From Phycisphaerae bacterium (GTDB taxonomy: Bacteria; Planctomycetota; Phycisphaerae; UBA1845; JAFGLZ01): DNA of 64,000 nt. The DNA is taken from positions 1 through 64,000 of the forward strand of contig JAFGLZ010000111.1 in assembly GCA_016927755.1 (NCBI GenBank), read 5' to 3'. Below, one piece after another: positions 57,361-64,000 of this stretch. Numbering within the stretch: the first letter of the stretch is position 1; each line of letters begins with the position of its first letter. A program made the translations under genes and the position numbers. The notes beneath the pieces were generated by a model. It was not told the DNA's origin. It was given only the letters and a program-made list of their open reading frames with translations, and made no database searches.

Positions 57361-58350
57361 TCAGGTTGATTGCGTGATGGCATCCCTGGGGGTGGAAGCA
57401 TTCTCGGCTTGGCCGCGCGACCGAGAACGGGGTAGCCGCGGCACGTCTTCCGAGATACGAACTCGATTTCGCTGATCGGTGGTGTGCGTGCAGGCAAGGT
57501 CTTCGGCTTGGGCGACGGCGTGGTCGATCGTGTCATAGGGATCGCACACGCAGCCCCCCACGGAGACGGTCACGAAGAGCCTGCCCTTGCTGAGCGTTCG
57601 GCTGGACTGCTGGACCAGAACGCGAAGCTGCTGGGCGACCTGGTAGAGCTTGCTCGGGGTTACGCCGGGCAGGGCGGCGAGGAACCGCGCAACGTCCCAT
57701 CGACCGAGGAAATCGCACGAGCGCATCGGTCCCATCGCGGTTCGTGCGACCATCTTCAGCACGATGTGGCCGGCGTTCTGTCCGTAAGAGTGGACGAGCT
57801 TGTCATAGTCGTCGACGTCGATGACGAGGAGGCCCACGTGGGTCCCGTCCTGCCTGGCGTCGATCAGCCGCTGTTTCAGGAACTGCTCGGCGTACTCTCG
57901 ATTGCCGACGCCGGTCACCTGGCAGAGGCGCTCCGGGCGGTTGAGCTCTTCGATCTCGCCGAGGGCGGCCATTACGGACGACTTGTCGTAGAACGTCTCG
58001 ACGGCGCCGATCACCTTTCCGTCGGCATCGCTGATCGGCGCGGCGGTCACGTGGACGGGCAGGCGATGGCCTTCCTTGTGGCGGAGGTAGTGGGTTCCGC
58101 TCCGCACGCCGCCATCCTGGATGGCCGCCATGAGGGGGCAGTGCTTTCCGCACATCAGGTTCCCGTCGCCGTCCACGTGGATGAGCACGTTATCGGAACA
58201 TCGCTTGCCGAGGACTTCCTGACTGGTGAAGCCCGAGATTCGCTCGGCGCCCTTGTTCCAGTAGGTGATGCGACGCTCGGCGTCCACCAGGTAGACGCCC
58301 TCCTGGAGGTTGTCCAGCAATATGTAGAGGACGTCGCTGTTCTCGAACAT
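57361..58350 (-). CDS. PAS domain protein with a degenerate GGDEF domain
   Basis: The 329-aa protein has a PAS domain (about 6-125: YILLDNLQEGVYLVDAERRITYWNKGAERISGF) containing the conserved cysteine pattern CSDNVLIHVD...CGKHCPL, followed by a GGDEF fold. The signature is ruined: where GG(D/E)EF is expected stands RWDVARF, so diguanylate cyclase activity is not expected. It may bind GTP or c-di-GMP or act by protein contact. GGGAGC is 8 nt before ATG 58350; a 70-residue Pro/Arg-rich upstream extension of the frame was rejected. It is divergent from waaA. Confidence 0.85.
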   Translation of the reverse strand: MFENSDVLYILLDNLQEGVYLVDAERRITYWNKGAERISGFTSQEVLGKRCSDNVLIHVDGDGNLMCGKHCPLMAAIQDGGVRSGTHYLRHKEGHRLPVHVTAAPISDADGKVIGAVETFYDKSSVMAALGEIEELNRPERLCQVTGVGNREYAEQFLKQRLIDARQDGTHVGLLVIDVDDYDKLVHSYGQNAGHIVLKMVARTAMGPMRSCDFLGRWDVARFLAALPGVTPSKLYQVAQQLRVLVQQSSRTLSKGRLFVTVSVGGCVCDPYDTIDHAVAQAEDLACTHTTDQRNRVRISEDVPRLPRSRSRGQAENASTPRDAITQST

Positions 58351-58579
58351 CGGTTCAAGCTCCCGATCGATCCGGCGTGGCGGACGCCCGATCCGGTAGG
58401 CCACCGTCGCATCTCTGTTATCGACACTGGGAATTGGCGGCGTTACATGAACGTTGCGTCCTGGCCGGCGTCCCAGCGTTGGGCAGCCGGGGGGAGAGGC
58501 TGGGGGCCGGGGGCGTTGGACATGAAGTGCCGGCCAGCGATCAGCTTGCCGACGGGACAACGCCGGGTATCATGCTGCC

Positions 58580-59899
58580 ATGCGGTATCTTCTCGATCTA
58601 GCGTATATGGTGGCGGGGATCCTGTATCTGCCGTTCCTGATGTATCGGGTGTTCGTGACGGGCAAGAGCCGGACCGGCTGGGCGGAGCGGTTCGGGGGGG
58701 TGAAGCCCCGCGCGGGCTCGGACGGATGCGTCTGGCTGCACGCCGTTTCGGTCGGGGAAGTGAACGCCACGCGGACGTTGATCGAGGTGATCGAGCGTCG
58801 GCTTCCGGGGCTGCCGGTCGTGATCTCGACGACGACGGATACGGGCTACGCCCGTGCCAGGCAGGTGTATCCGGATCGGCAGGTGTTCCGCTATCCGCTC
58901 GATTTCAGTTGGGCGGTGTCCCGGGCGATCCGTCGGCTGCGCCCGGCGGCGATTGTCCTGATGGAGCTGGAGATTTGGCCGAACATGCTCGAGGTCGCCC
59001 GGGTCCACGGCGTTCCGGTGATGGTGGCTAACGGGCGGATCACGGAGCAGAAGAGCATGCGTCGGTTCGGTAAGCCGGTCGTCCGATCGATCGCGCGTCG
59101 GATGTTCGGCAAGCTGGCGTGCGTCGGCGCGCAGGACGAGACGTACGCCGAGCGCTTCCGGATGCTCGGTACGCCAGCGGATCGAGTGCACGTGACGGGG
59201 ACGATGAAGTACGACACGGCCGCGGTGACGGATCGCGTCGAGGGTCAGGAGGCGCTGGTCGAGGAGCTGGGCATCCACCGCGACGAACCGCTGTGGGTTT
59301 GCGGCTGCACGGGGCCTGGGGAGGAGGCCGTCGTGCTCGAGGCATATCAGAGGCTACTGCTGGAGACGCCCGCGCTGCAACTGGCGATCATTCCGCGCAA
59401 GCCGGAGCGGTTCGACGAGGCGGCCGGGGAGATCGAGCGGCGCGGGTTGCCGTTCGTTCGGCGGAGCGTCTGCCGGGGCGCGCCGGACGGCAAGGAGGGC
59501 GTCAATGTCTTCCTGGGCGATACGATGGGCGAGCTGCGTCAGTTCTACGCGCTGGGGGACGTGGTCTTCGTCGGGCGGACGATGACGCCGCTGGGCGGCT
59601 CGGACGTGCTCGAGGTGGCGGGGTTGGCCAAGGCGATGATCGTCGGTCCGAGCACGTACAACTTCGCCGAGCCGGTCAAGGCGCTCCTGGCGGGCGGGGG
59701 GATCGTTCAGATCGACAAGATGGTGGACGATGCCGGGGCCGACGAGCGTCTGGCCGGGGAGGTCGGACGGCTGTTGCGGGACGAGGGCGCGCGGCGGGAG
59801 GCCGGGAAGTCGGCCCGGGAGGTCCTGCTTGCGAACCAGGGCGCGACCGAGCGGACGGTTGACCTGCTCTGCAGGCTGATCGAGGCGGGGGCGTCGTGA
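58580..59899 (+). CDS. waaA: 3-deoxy-D-manno-octulosonic acid (Kdo) transferase
   Basis: The 439-aa inner-membrane-associated glycosyltransferase adds Kdo to lipid A precursors, showing that this organism makes or made LPS-type lipid. Features: an N-terminal hydrophobic anchor (AYMVAGILYLPFLMYRVF), the acceptor-domain motif WLHAVSVGEVNATRTL, IVLMELEIWPNML, VMVANGRITEQ, and the donor-domain motifs IIPRKPERFDE and VFLGDTMGELRQFYALGDVVFVG. The nucleotide-sugar-binding loop reads GGSDVLEVAGLAKAMIVGP rather than the usual GGHN-LEPA, a mild divergence. The N-terminal half is well conserved. Length is close to the E. coli protein (425 aa). Confidence 0.93.
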   Translation: MRYLLDLAYMVAGILYLPFLMYRVFVTGKSRTGWAERFGGVKPRAGSDGCVWLHAVSVGEVNATRTLIEVIERRLPGLPVVISTTTDTGYARARQVYPDRQVFRYPLDFSWAVSRAIRRLRPAAIVLMELEIWPNMLEVARVHGVPVMVANGRITEQKSMRRFGKPVVRSIARRMFGKLACVGAQDETYAERFRMLGTPADRVHVTGTMKYDTAAVTDRVEGQEALVEELGIHRDEPLWVCGCTGPGEEAVVLEAYQRLLLETPALQLAIIPRKPERFDEAAGEIERRGLPFVRRSVCRGAPDGKEGVNVFLGDTMGELRQFYALGDVVFVGRTMTPLGGSDVLEVAGLAKAMIVGPSTYNFAEPVKALLAGGGIVQIDKMVDDAGADERLAGEVGRLLRDEGARREAGKSAREVLLANQGATERTVDLLCRLIEAGAS

Positions 59900-59945
59900 T
59901 GACGGTGAGCCGCGAGATGTGGCCGCGCCGGAACGGCGATTCGAC

Positions 59946-59975
59946 TTGACTGATACCGGGACGATCCGGTAGAGT
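59946..59975 (+). promoter_or_regulatory. candidate promoter in the waaA-rsgA gap
   Basis: TTGACT (59946-59951), an 18-nt spacer and TAGAGT (59970-59975) resemble the pair found at 44094. It lies just after waaA and would start a transcript containing no evident gene before the terminator at 60126. Confidence 0.4.
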
Positions 59976-59981
59976 ACGACC

Positions 59982-60153
59982 TAGGTGATATGAAACAGTG
60001 ACCCGGGACCCCTTTTTAGGAGGCGTGTTGTGAGGGCCGTAATGGCACAATTCGATGGCGCATCACGCCCCCGGTGGGTCTTGGCCTAGCCTCTCTGTTC
60101 TGAGAGCCAATCAGAGCAACTTCCGCGGCCGATCCCCAGGGATCGGCCGTTTT
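59982..60153 (+). ncRNA. candidate structured small RNA between waaA and rsgA
   Basis: A promoter-like pair and a strong intrinsic terminator frame about 170 nt without an open frame of note. The transcript can fold: GGCGTG (about 60023) pairs with CACGCC about 40 nt on, and inside that TTGT/ACAA and GCC/GGC stack on a small loop. I cannot assign it to 6S, SRP, tmRNA or another known family. Alternatively the segment is just the waaA 3' untranslated region. Confidence 0.3.
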
Positions 60154-60155
60154 CG
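60126..60155 (+). terminator. intrinsic terminator upstream of rsgA
   Basis: CGGCCGATCCC / GGGATCGGCCG, a perfect 11-bp stem with a minimal loop, is followed by TTTTCGTTTC. It would end waaA or a small RNA made from the gap. Confidence 0.78.
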
Positions 60156-60289
60156 TTTCGACCTCTCCTGGCCGTGGGCGTGATGCAACCGTCCGCGGCG
60201 TCGCTCTGGTTCCAGTACTCAATCTAGCCGCCGCGATTCCGACAGACATGAACCGCGCGCCGTCACCGTCGCGCTGGAGTCCGAAGACG

Positions 60290-61366
60290 ATGGACCTGAC
60301 CGATCTTGGGTGGAAGCCCGATCTCGAGACACTCTTCGAGCCTTATAGACAAGCGGGGTATGCGCCGGGTCGCGTGGCCCGGGAACACAGACACCTCTAT
60401 GGCGTCTTGACCGAGCACGGGGAGCTGATGGGGGAGGTCAGCGGCAGATATCGCCATGAGGCGGTCGATCGCGCGGGCTTTCCGGCCGTCGGCGACTGGG
60501 TCGCCGTCGAGCCCCGCCACGGCCAGGCACGGGCGACGATCCATGCCTTGCTGCCGAGGACCAGCCGGTTCAGCCGCAAGGTGGCGGGCGGGGTGACCGA
60601 GGAGCAGGTGGTCGCCGCCAACATCGACACGGTCTTTCTGGTTAACGGGTTGGATGGGGACCTCAACCCTCGGCGGATCGAGCGGTATCTGGGGCTGGCT
60701 TGGGCCAGCGGGGCCGCGCCGGTGATTCTGCTGAACAAGGCGGATCTATGCGACGACGTCGGCGCCGCGGTGGGTCGGGTCGAGGCCGTCGCCATCGGCG
60801 TGCCGATCCATCCGGTCAGCGCGGCTTGCGCCGAAGGCCTCGACGCCCTGAGCGTCTATCTGAGTCGCGGGCGAACGGTCGCGCTGCTCGGCTCTTCGGG
60901 CGTCGGCAAGTCGACGCTGATCAACCGTCTTCTTGGCGTGGACCGTCAGCGGACGCAGGCCGTCCGCGAGGACGACTCGCACGGGCGGCACACGACGACG
61001 TGTCGCGAGCTGATTCCCTTGCCGCGGGGCGGCTGCGTGATCGACACGCCGGGCATGCGTGAGCTGCAGCTCTGGGGCGATCAGGCGGGCGCGTCTCGGA
61101 CGTTCGAGGACGTCGAGAGTCTTGCCGCGCGGTGCCGCTTTAGGGACTGCCGGCACGAGAACGAACCGGGCTGTGCCGTTAGGGAGGCCCTGGCGGGGGG
61201 TAGCCTCGACCCGAAGCGATTCGAGAGCTACGTCAAGCTGACCAAGGAGCTCAACTATCTCGAGATGCGACAGGACCATCGCGCCCAGTCGATCGAGCGG
61301 GCCAAGTGGAAGCAGATCCACAAGGCCGCTCGGAGGTGGAACAAGGACAAGCGGCGCGGGATGTGA
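60290..61366 (+). CDS. rsgA: ribosome small subunit-dependent GTPase A
   Basis: The ~358-aa circularly permuted GTPase helps late maturation of the 30S ribosomal subunit. It has an OB-fold N-terminal domain (GVLTEHGELMGEVSGR, VGDWVAVEPR), GTPase motifs in permuted order (LLNKADLC for G4, then SAACAEGLDAL for G5, GSSGVGKSTLINRLLG for G1, HTTTCRELIPL for G2 and IDTPGMRELQL for G3), and a zinc finger CRFRDCRHENEPGC. Family members often begin M-x-L-x-x-LGW, favouring ATG 60290; an ATG at 60248 would add 14 residues. No strong Shine-Dalgarno is visible for either. The gene stands alone after a terminator. Confidence 0.93.
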   Translation: MDLTDLGWKPDLETLFEPYRQAGYAPGRVAREHRHLYGVLTEHGELMGEVSGRYRHEAVDRAGFPAVGDWVAVEPRHGQARATIHALLPRTSRFSRKVAGGVTEEQVVAANIDTVFLVNGLDGDLNPRRIERYLGLAWASGAAPVILLNKADLCDDVGAAVGRVEAVAIGVPIHPVSAACAEGLDALSVYLSRGRTVALLGSSGVGKSTLINRLLGVDRQRTQAVREDDSHGRHTTTCRELIPLPRGGCVIDTPGMRELQLWGDQAGASRTFEDVESLAARCRFRDCRHENEPGCAVREALAGGSLDPKRFESYVKLTKELNYLEMRQDHRAQSIERAKWKQIHKAARRWNKDKRRGM

Positions 61367-61441
61367 GGCAGGCGGCTCGTGACGACGTGCGGTCGGTAGG
61401 GCATTCGACCGATCGGTCGCACGGAGACGGGAGGCGAAGGT

Positions 61442-62254
61442 ATGACCGCAAACGAGATCAGGGCATACGATGTCGACGAGCATGTTGCGGAGGTCTATGA
61501 CCAGTTCGAGGCACAGACGGACGACGTGGAACTCATCCGGCGTCTGATCCGAGGACGCGGGCGTCTTCGGATTCTCGAGCCGTTCTGCGGCACGGGTCGA
61601 ATTCTGATTCCGCTTGCGATGGACGGTCACGAGATCGTCGGTCTTGATCGAGCCGAGGCCATGCTCGGCCGCGCCCGCGAGAAGTTGAGGCGTTTGGGTC
61701 GGGACGTTCAGAATTGTGTCTCGTTGGAGAGAGTCGACGTCATCGCCTCGCGGTGGCCAAGCGGCTTCGATCTCGTTTTGCTCGGAGGCAACTGCCTCTA
61801 CGAGTTGGCCACACCGGGGGAGCAGGAGGGCTGCATTGCCTCCGCTGCCGCGGCGTTGCGGCGGGGAGGACATCTCTATGTGGACAACAACCACATGGAG
61901 GGGGATCTGGACGAGGCTTGGCGGCGACCGGGCGTGAGACGTGCCCTATTTCCCAGGGGAACGTGTACGGACGGGGCACGCGTCGAAGCGACGAGTGAGA
62001 CGTTTTGGTGGGACGCTCCGGGGAGGCTGGTTCGGATCCGTCGGAGCGTCACGGTAGCGCTTTCGAGCGGGAGCGAGATATCGAAGCAATGGGTTGAACA
62101 GACGCACCCGGTCTCCACGGCCGAGGTAACGAGTTGGCTCCAGGAACATGGGTTTCTCATCGAGAATGTGTTTGGCAGCCGCGCGGGCGATCCGTACGAG
62201 CCGACCTCACCGAGGGCGATCTTCTGGGCCAGACGGCAAGGAGAAGAGAAATGA
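61442..62254 (+). CDS. class I SAM-dependent methyltransferase
   Basis: The 270-aa protein shows Rossmann-type motif I ILEPFCGTGRILIPLA, motif II IVGLDRAEAMLGRARE, and motif IV FDLVLLGGNCLYELATP, followed by an antiparallel C-terminal half ending in VTSWLQEHGFLIENVFG. It transfers a methyl group from S-adenosylmethionine to an unknown small molecule or protein. GGGAGG and GAAGGT precede ATG 61442. The stop overlaps the start of the GNAT gene (ATGA), so the two are co-translated. Substrate unknown. Confidence 0.88.
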   Translation: MTANEIRAYDVDEHVAEVYDQFEAQTDDVELIRRLIRGRGRLRILEPFCGTGRILIPLAMDGHEIVGLDRAEAMLGRAREKLRRLGRDVQNCVSLERVDVIASRWPSGFDLVLLGGNCLYELATPGEQEGCIASAAAALRRGGHLYVDNNHMEGDLDEAWRRPGVRRALFPRGTCTDGARVEATSETFWWDAPGRLVRIRRSVTVALSSGSEISKQWVEQTHPVSTAEVTSWLQEHGFLIENVFGSRAGDPYEPTSPRAIFWARRQGEEK

Positions 62255-63168
62255 GCATTCGATTGCGGAGTGAAGTGGTCGGCGATGAAGATGCGATCGA
62301 CGTCGTGAACTGCACCGCGTTCGAGCGGATGGAGGAGGCGAATCTCGTTCGCATGCTGAGGGCGCACTATCCGGGCTTCGACCGGCGGTACTCCGTGACG
62401 GCATGGGAGGGGGACGACATCGTCGGGCATACGCTCCTGAGCCCGGTCACGATTCGCCTGATGGGCGAGAACGTGGCGGCGTTGATGGTGGGCCCGGTGG
62501 CGGTCGCGCCGGGATATCAGCGGCGCGGCATCGGCGGGGGCCTACTCCGGTTCGGGCACGAGATGGGACAGCGCGACGGGTTCGCGCTGGCGTTCCTCTA
62601 TGGCCACCCGGAGTACTACCCACGTCACGGCTACCGCGCCTGTTTCGGCCTCGGCAAGGTCACGATCGACAAGGACGGACTGCCCGAGCCGAAGCGGAAG
62701 TTCACGCGGATGCCGGTGTGTCCTGCGGACCTACCGTGGCTCGTAGAGCGGTATGCGGCGGAGTGGGCGGACGTCGATTTCGCCACGCTGTGGGGCCCGT
62801 CGCTGGGCGAGTGGACGATGCCGTGCCTCAACGCCGTGATGTGGTGGACCGAGGACGGATGCCGGGCCGCCTACACGGTCGACAAGCCCGGCAAGGAGAG
62901 GTGCAGGATGCTTCTCGCGGACGATCCGGAGCTTGCGCGAGACGTCATCGCCACGATCCGGCCGGGCACGCTGTCGCACCATCCGTCGGGTTGGCTGGTC
63001 CGGCATGCACTTGACGTCGATTGGGCGGCCGCGGAGGCCGAACGCAGCGAGGCGGCGATGGCGTGTGAGCTCGAGAGCGGGGCGCTCGATGAGTGCTTGC
63101 GCGCGGTCGAATCCGGCGAGCGGCTGCCGGGCTTTGCGCTCGGATCGCTTCCGTTCCTGGCGATCTGA
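62251..63168 (+). CDS. GNAT family N-acetyltransferase
   Basis: The 305-aa protein has a GNAT fold in its N-terminal half: IVGHTLLSPVTIRLMGENVAALMVGPVAVAPGYQRRGIGGGLLRFG holds the acetyl-CoA-binding R/Q-x-x-G-x-G/A motif (QRRGIGGG), and AFLYGHPEYYPRHGYRACFGLG is typical of the YhbS-like subgroup. The C-terminal half (about 165-305) is an extra, unassigned region. ATG 62251 overlaps the preceding methyltransferase stop. It acetylates an unknown substrate. The run continues with a second methyltransferase about 20 nt downstream. Confidence 0.88.
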   Translation: MSIRLRSEVVGDEDAIDVVNCTAFERMEEANLVRMLRAHYPGFDRRYSVTAWEGDDIVGHTLLSPVTIRLMGENVAALMVGPVAVAPGYQRRGIGGGLLRFGHEMGQRDGFALAFLYGHPEYYPRHGYRACFGLGKVTIDKDGLPEPKRKFTRMPVCPADLPWLVERYAAEWADVDFATLWGPSLGEWTMPCLNAVMWWTEDGCRAAYTVDKPGKERCRMLLADDPELARDVIATIRPGTLSHHPSGWLVRHALDVDWAAAEAERSEAAMACELESGALDECLRAVESGERLPGFALGSLPFLAI

Positions 63169-63189
63169 AGGACAAGGAGAGCGTTACAC

Positions 63190-63969
63190 ATGACAACTTC
63201 GTTTGAATACGAGAAGTCCGCGAAGTACGCGGACCTCGAAACGATCTACGCGAACTGCAGCGGGCCGGGCGGCCTCAAGCTTGCCGAGCTCATCGCGTAC
63301 AAACTGGGCCTGCGGCCTGGAGCGCGTCTGCTCGACGTGGGAACCAATCATGGGTACCAGACGTGCTTCCTGGCCAGGGAATACGGCGTCTTCGTCGTTG
63401 GGATCGATCCGTACGTTGACCCAGATGACGAAGAGGGGTTGTACTCGGTTGAGCATCTGGCCCGCAACGCGCGGTCCTGGGGCGTCGAGGACCGCATTCT
63501 GCCGATCAGGATCGGCGTGCCGGATACCGGATTGGCGACGGATTGGTTCGACGCGGTCTACTCCACGACTGCCCTTGAGATGATCCGTGGATTCGACGGA
63601 GAGGATCGGTATCGGGAATGCCTCGCGGAGATCCACCGCGTGCTTCGTCCAGGCGGCCTCCTCGGATACGGCGACCCGATGCACCTCGAGGTGGACATCC
63701 CCCCCGACCTGCTGTCGCTCGTGACCCGGGGGGAACCGTCCTGGGCCGACTGCTTCGCGACGCTCGATCAGACGCTGGACGCGTTCCGGTCGGTCGGGTT
63801 CGAGATCGTCGAGGCCGACTACGCTCCCGACGCTCGTCTCTGGTGGGAGGAGTATGCCCGGTACGACGCGGACGGTCGTCCGGGTGACGATCCGGATAGC
63901 GAGGCGATTCGCGTTGATGCGGGTCGGTGGCTGAGCTTCGGATACGTGATCGCGCGGAAGGCGAGTTGA
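63190..63969 (+). CDS. class I SAM-dependent methyltransferase
   Basis: The 259-aa protein has motif I ARLLDVGTNHGYQTCFLA (less canonical than GxGxG, with GTNHG), motif II VVGIDPYVDPDD, motif IV WFDAVYSTTALEMI, and motif VI VLRPGGLLGYGDP. AAGGAGAG is about 9 nt before ATG 63190. It follows the methyltransferase-GNAT pair on the same strand, so the three probably form one small operon for modification of a shared metabolite. This is inferred from order only. No terminator was seen before the window ends. Confidence 0.87.
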   Translation: MTTSFEYEKSAKYADLETIYANCSGPGGLKLAELIAYKLGLRPGARLLDVGTNHGYQTCFLAREYGVFVVGIDPYVDPDDEEGLYSVEHLARNARSWGVEDRILPIRIGVPDTGLATDWFDAVYSTTALEMIRGFDGEDRYRECLAEIHRVLRPGGLLGYGDPMHLEVDIPPDLLSLVTRGEPSWADCFATLDQTLDAFRSVGFEIVEADYAPDARLWWEEYARYDADGRPGDDPDSEAIRVDAGRWLSFGYVIARKAS

Positions 63970-64000
63970 CCCGCGGGGGGGCATCTCAGGGGGGAACCCG

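Noticed and set aside
55216-57369. Plus-strand frame of 717 codons opposite the DUF4838 gene
   Set aside because: Val/Gly/Glu-rich shadow without motifs or export signal.

Overview
The window looks like chromosomal DNA of a Gram-negative, high-GC member of the Planctomycetota, probably an uncultured lineage. This is inferred from gene content: a Kdo transferase and an outer-membrane beta-barrel (so an outer membrane), many lipoproteins, a sulfatase, sialidase-fold and PcRGLX/YetA-type carbohydrate proteins, a DUF4838 protein, an HzsA-related propeller protein, HAF-repeat and PKD-type secreted proteins, a Hanks-type kinase and an ECF sigma factor. No rRNA, tRNA, CRISPR array or transposase was recognised.

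Layout. 1-9100: a 5'-truncated sialidase-like gene, a FAS1 lipoprotein, an 1127-aa lipoprotein with nine ~97-residue Ig/PKD-like repeats, a HAF/TSP3/PKD lipoprotein on the other strand, and an orphan Tat leader. 9184-12261: a GH130-type gene divergent from a phosphofructokinase. 12343-16894: a minus-strand operon DUF3300 - DUF2950 - small lipoprotein - nhaA. 17693-37460: a respiratory locus and the most interesting part. 37702-39987: a lower-GC patch with a TIR-domain protein, a four-helix membrane protein and a zinc-ribbon protein. 40298-47774: polysaccharide-degradation genes (PcRGLX/YetA-like protein, sialidase-like protein, sulfatase, TIM-barrel isomerase). 47854-54408: metallophosphoesterase/kinase pair, HzsA-related protein, ECF sigma factor with its membrane partner. 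54547-63969: DUF4838 protein, PAS-degenerate GGDEF protein, waaA, rsgA, two methyltransferases and a GNAT acetyltransferase.

The respiratory locus encodes nine multiheme c-type cytochromes with 84 haem-binding motifs by eye (CXXCH plus CX3CH and CX4CH variants). Two lipidated cytochromes (9 and 8 haems) lie upstream. Then a PAS-LuxR regulator is transcribed divergently from an 11-gene, nearly gapless run: a 703-aa predicted beta-barrel, three NHL beta-propellers interleaved with cytochromes of 12, 4, 8, 12, 8, 3 and 20 haems. One of these has a NapC/NirT-type membrane anchor and another fuses an octahaem c domain to a b-type membrane domain, as in CbcL. A reasonable inference is a complete quinol - periplasm - outer-membrane electron conduit, possibly for extracellular electron transfer, built differently from the Shewanella Mtr and Geobacter porin-cytochrome systems. 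Start and stop codons overlap at many junctions, which suggests stoichiometric, translationally coupled expression.
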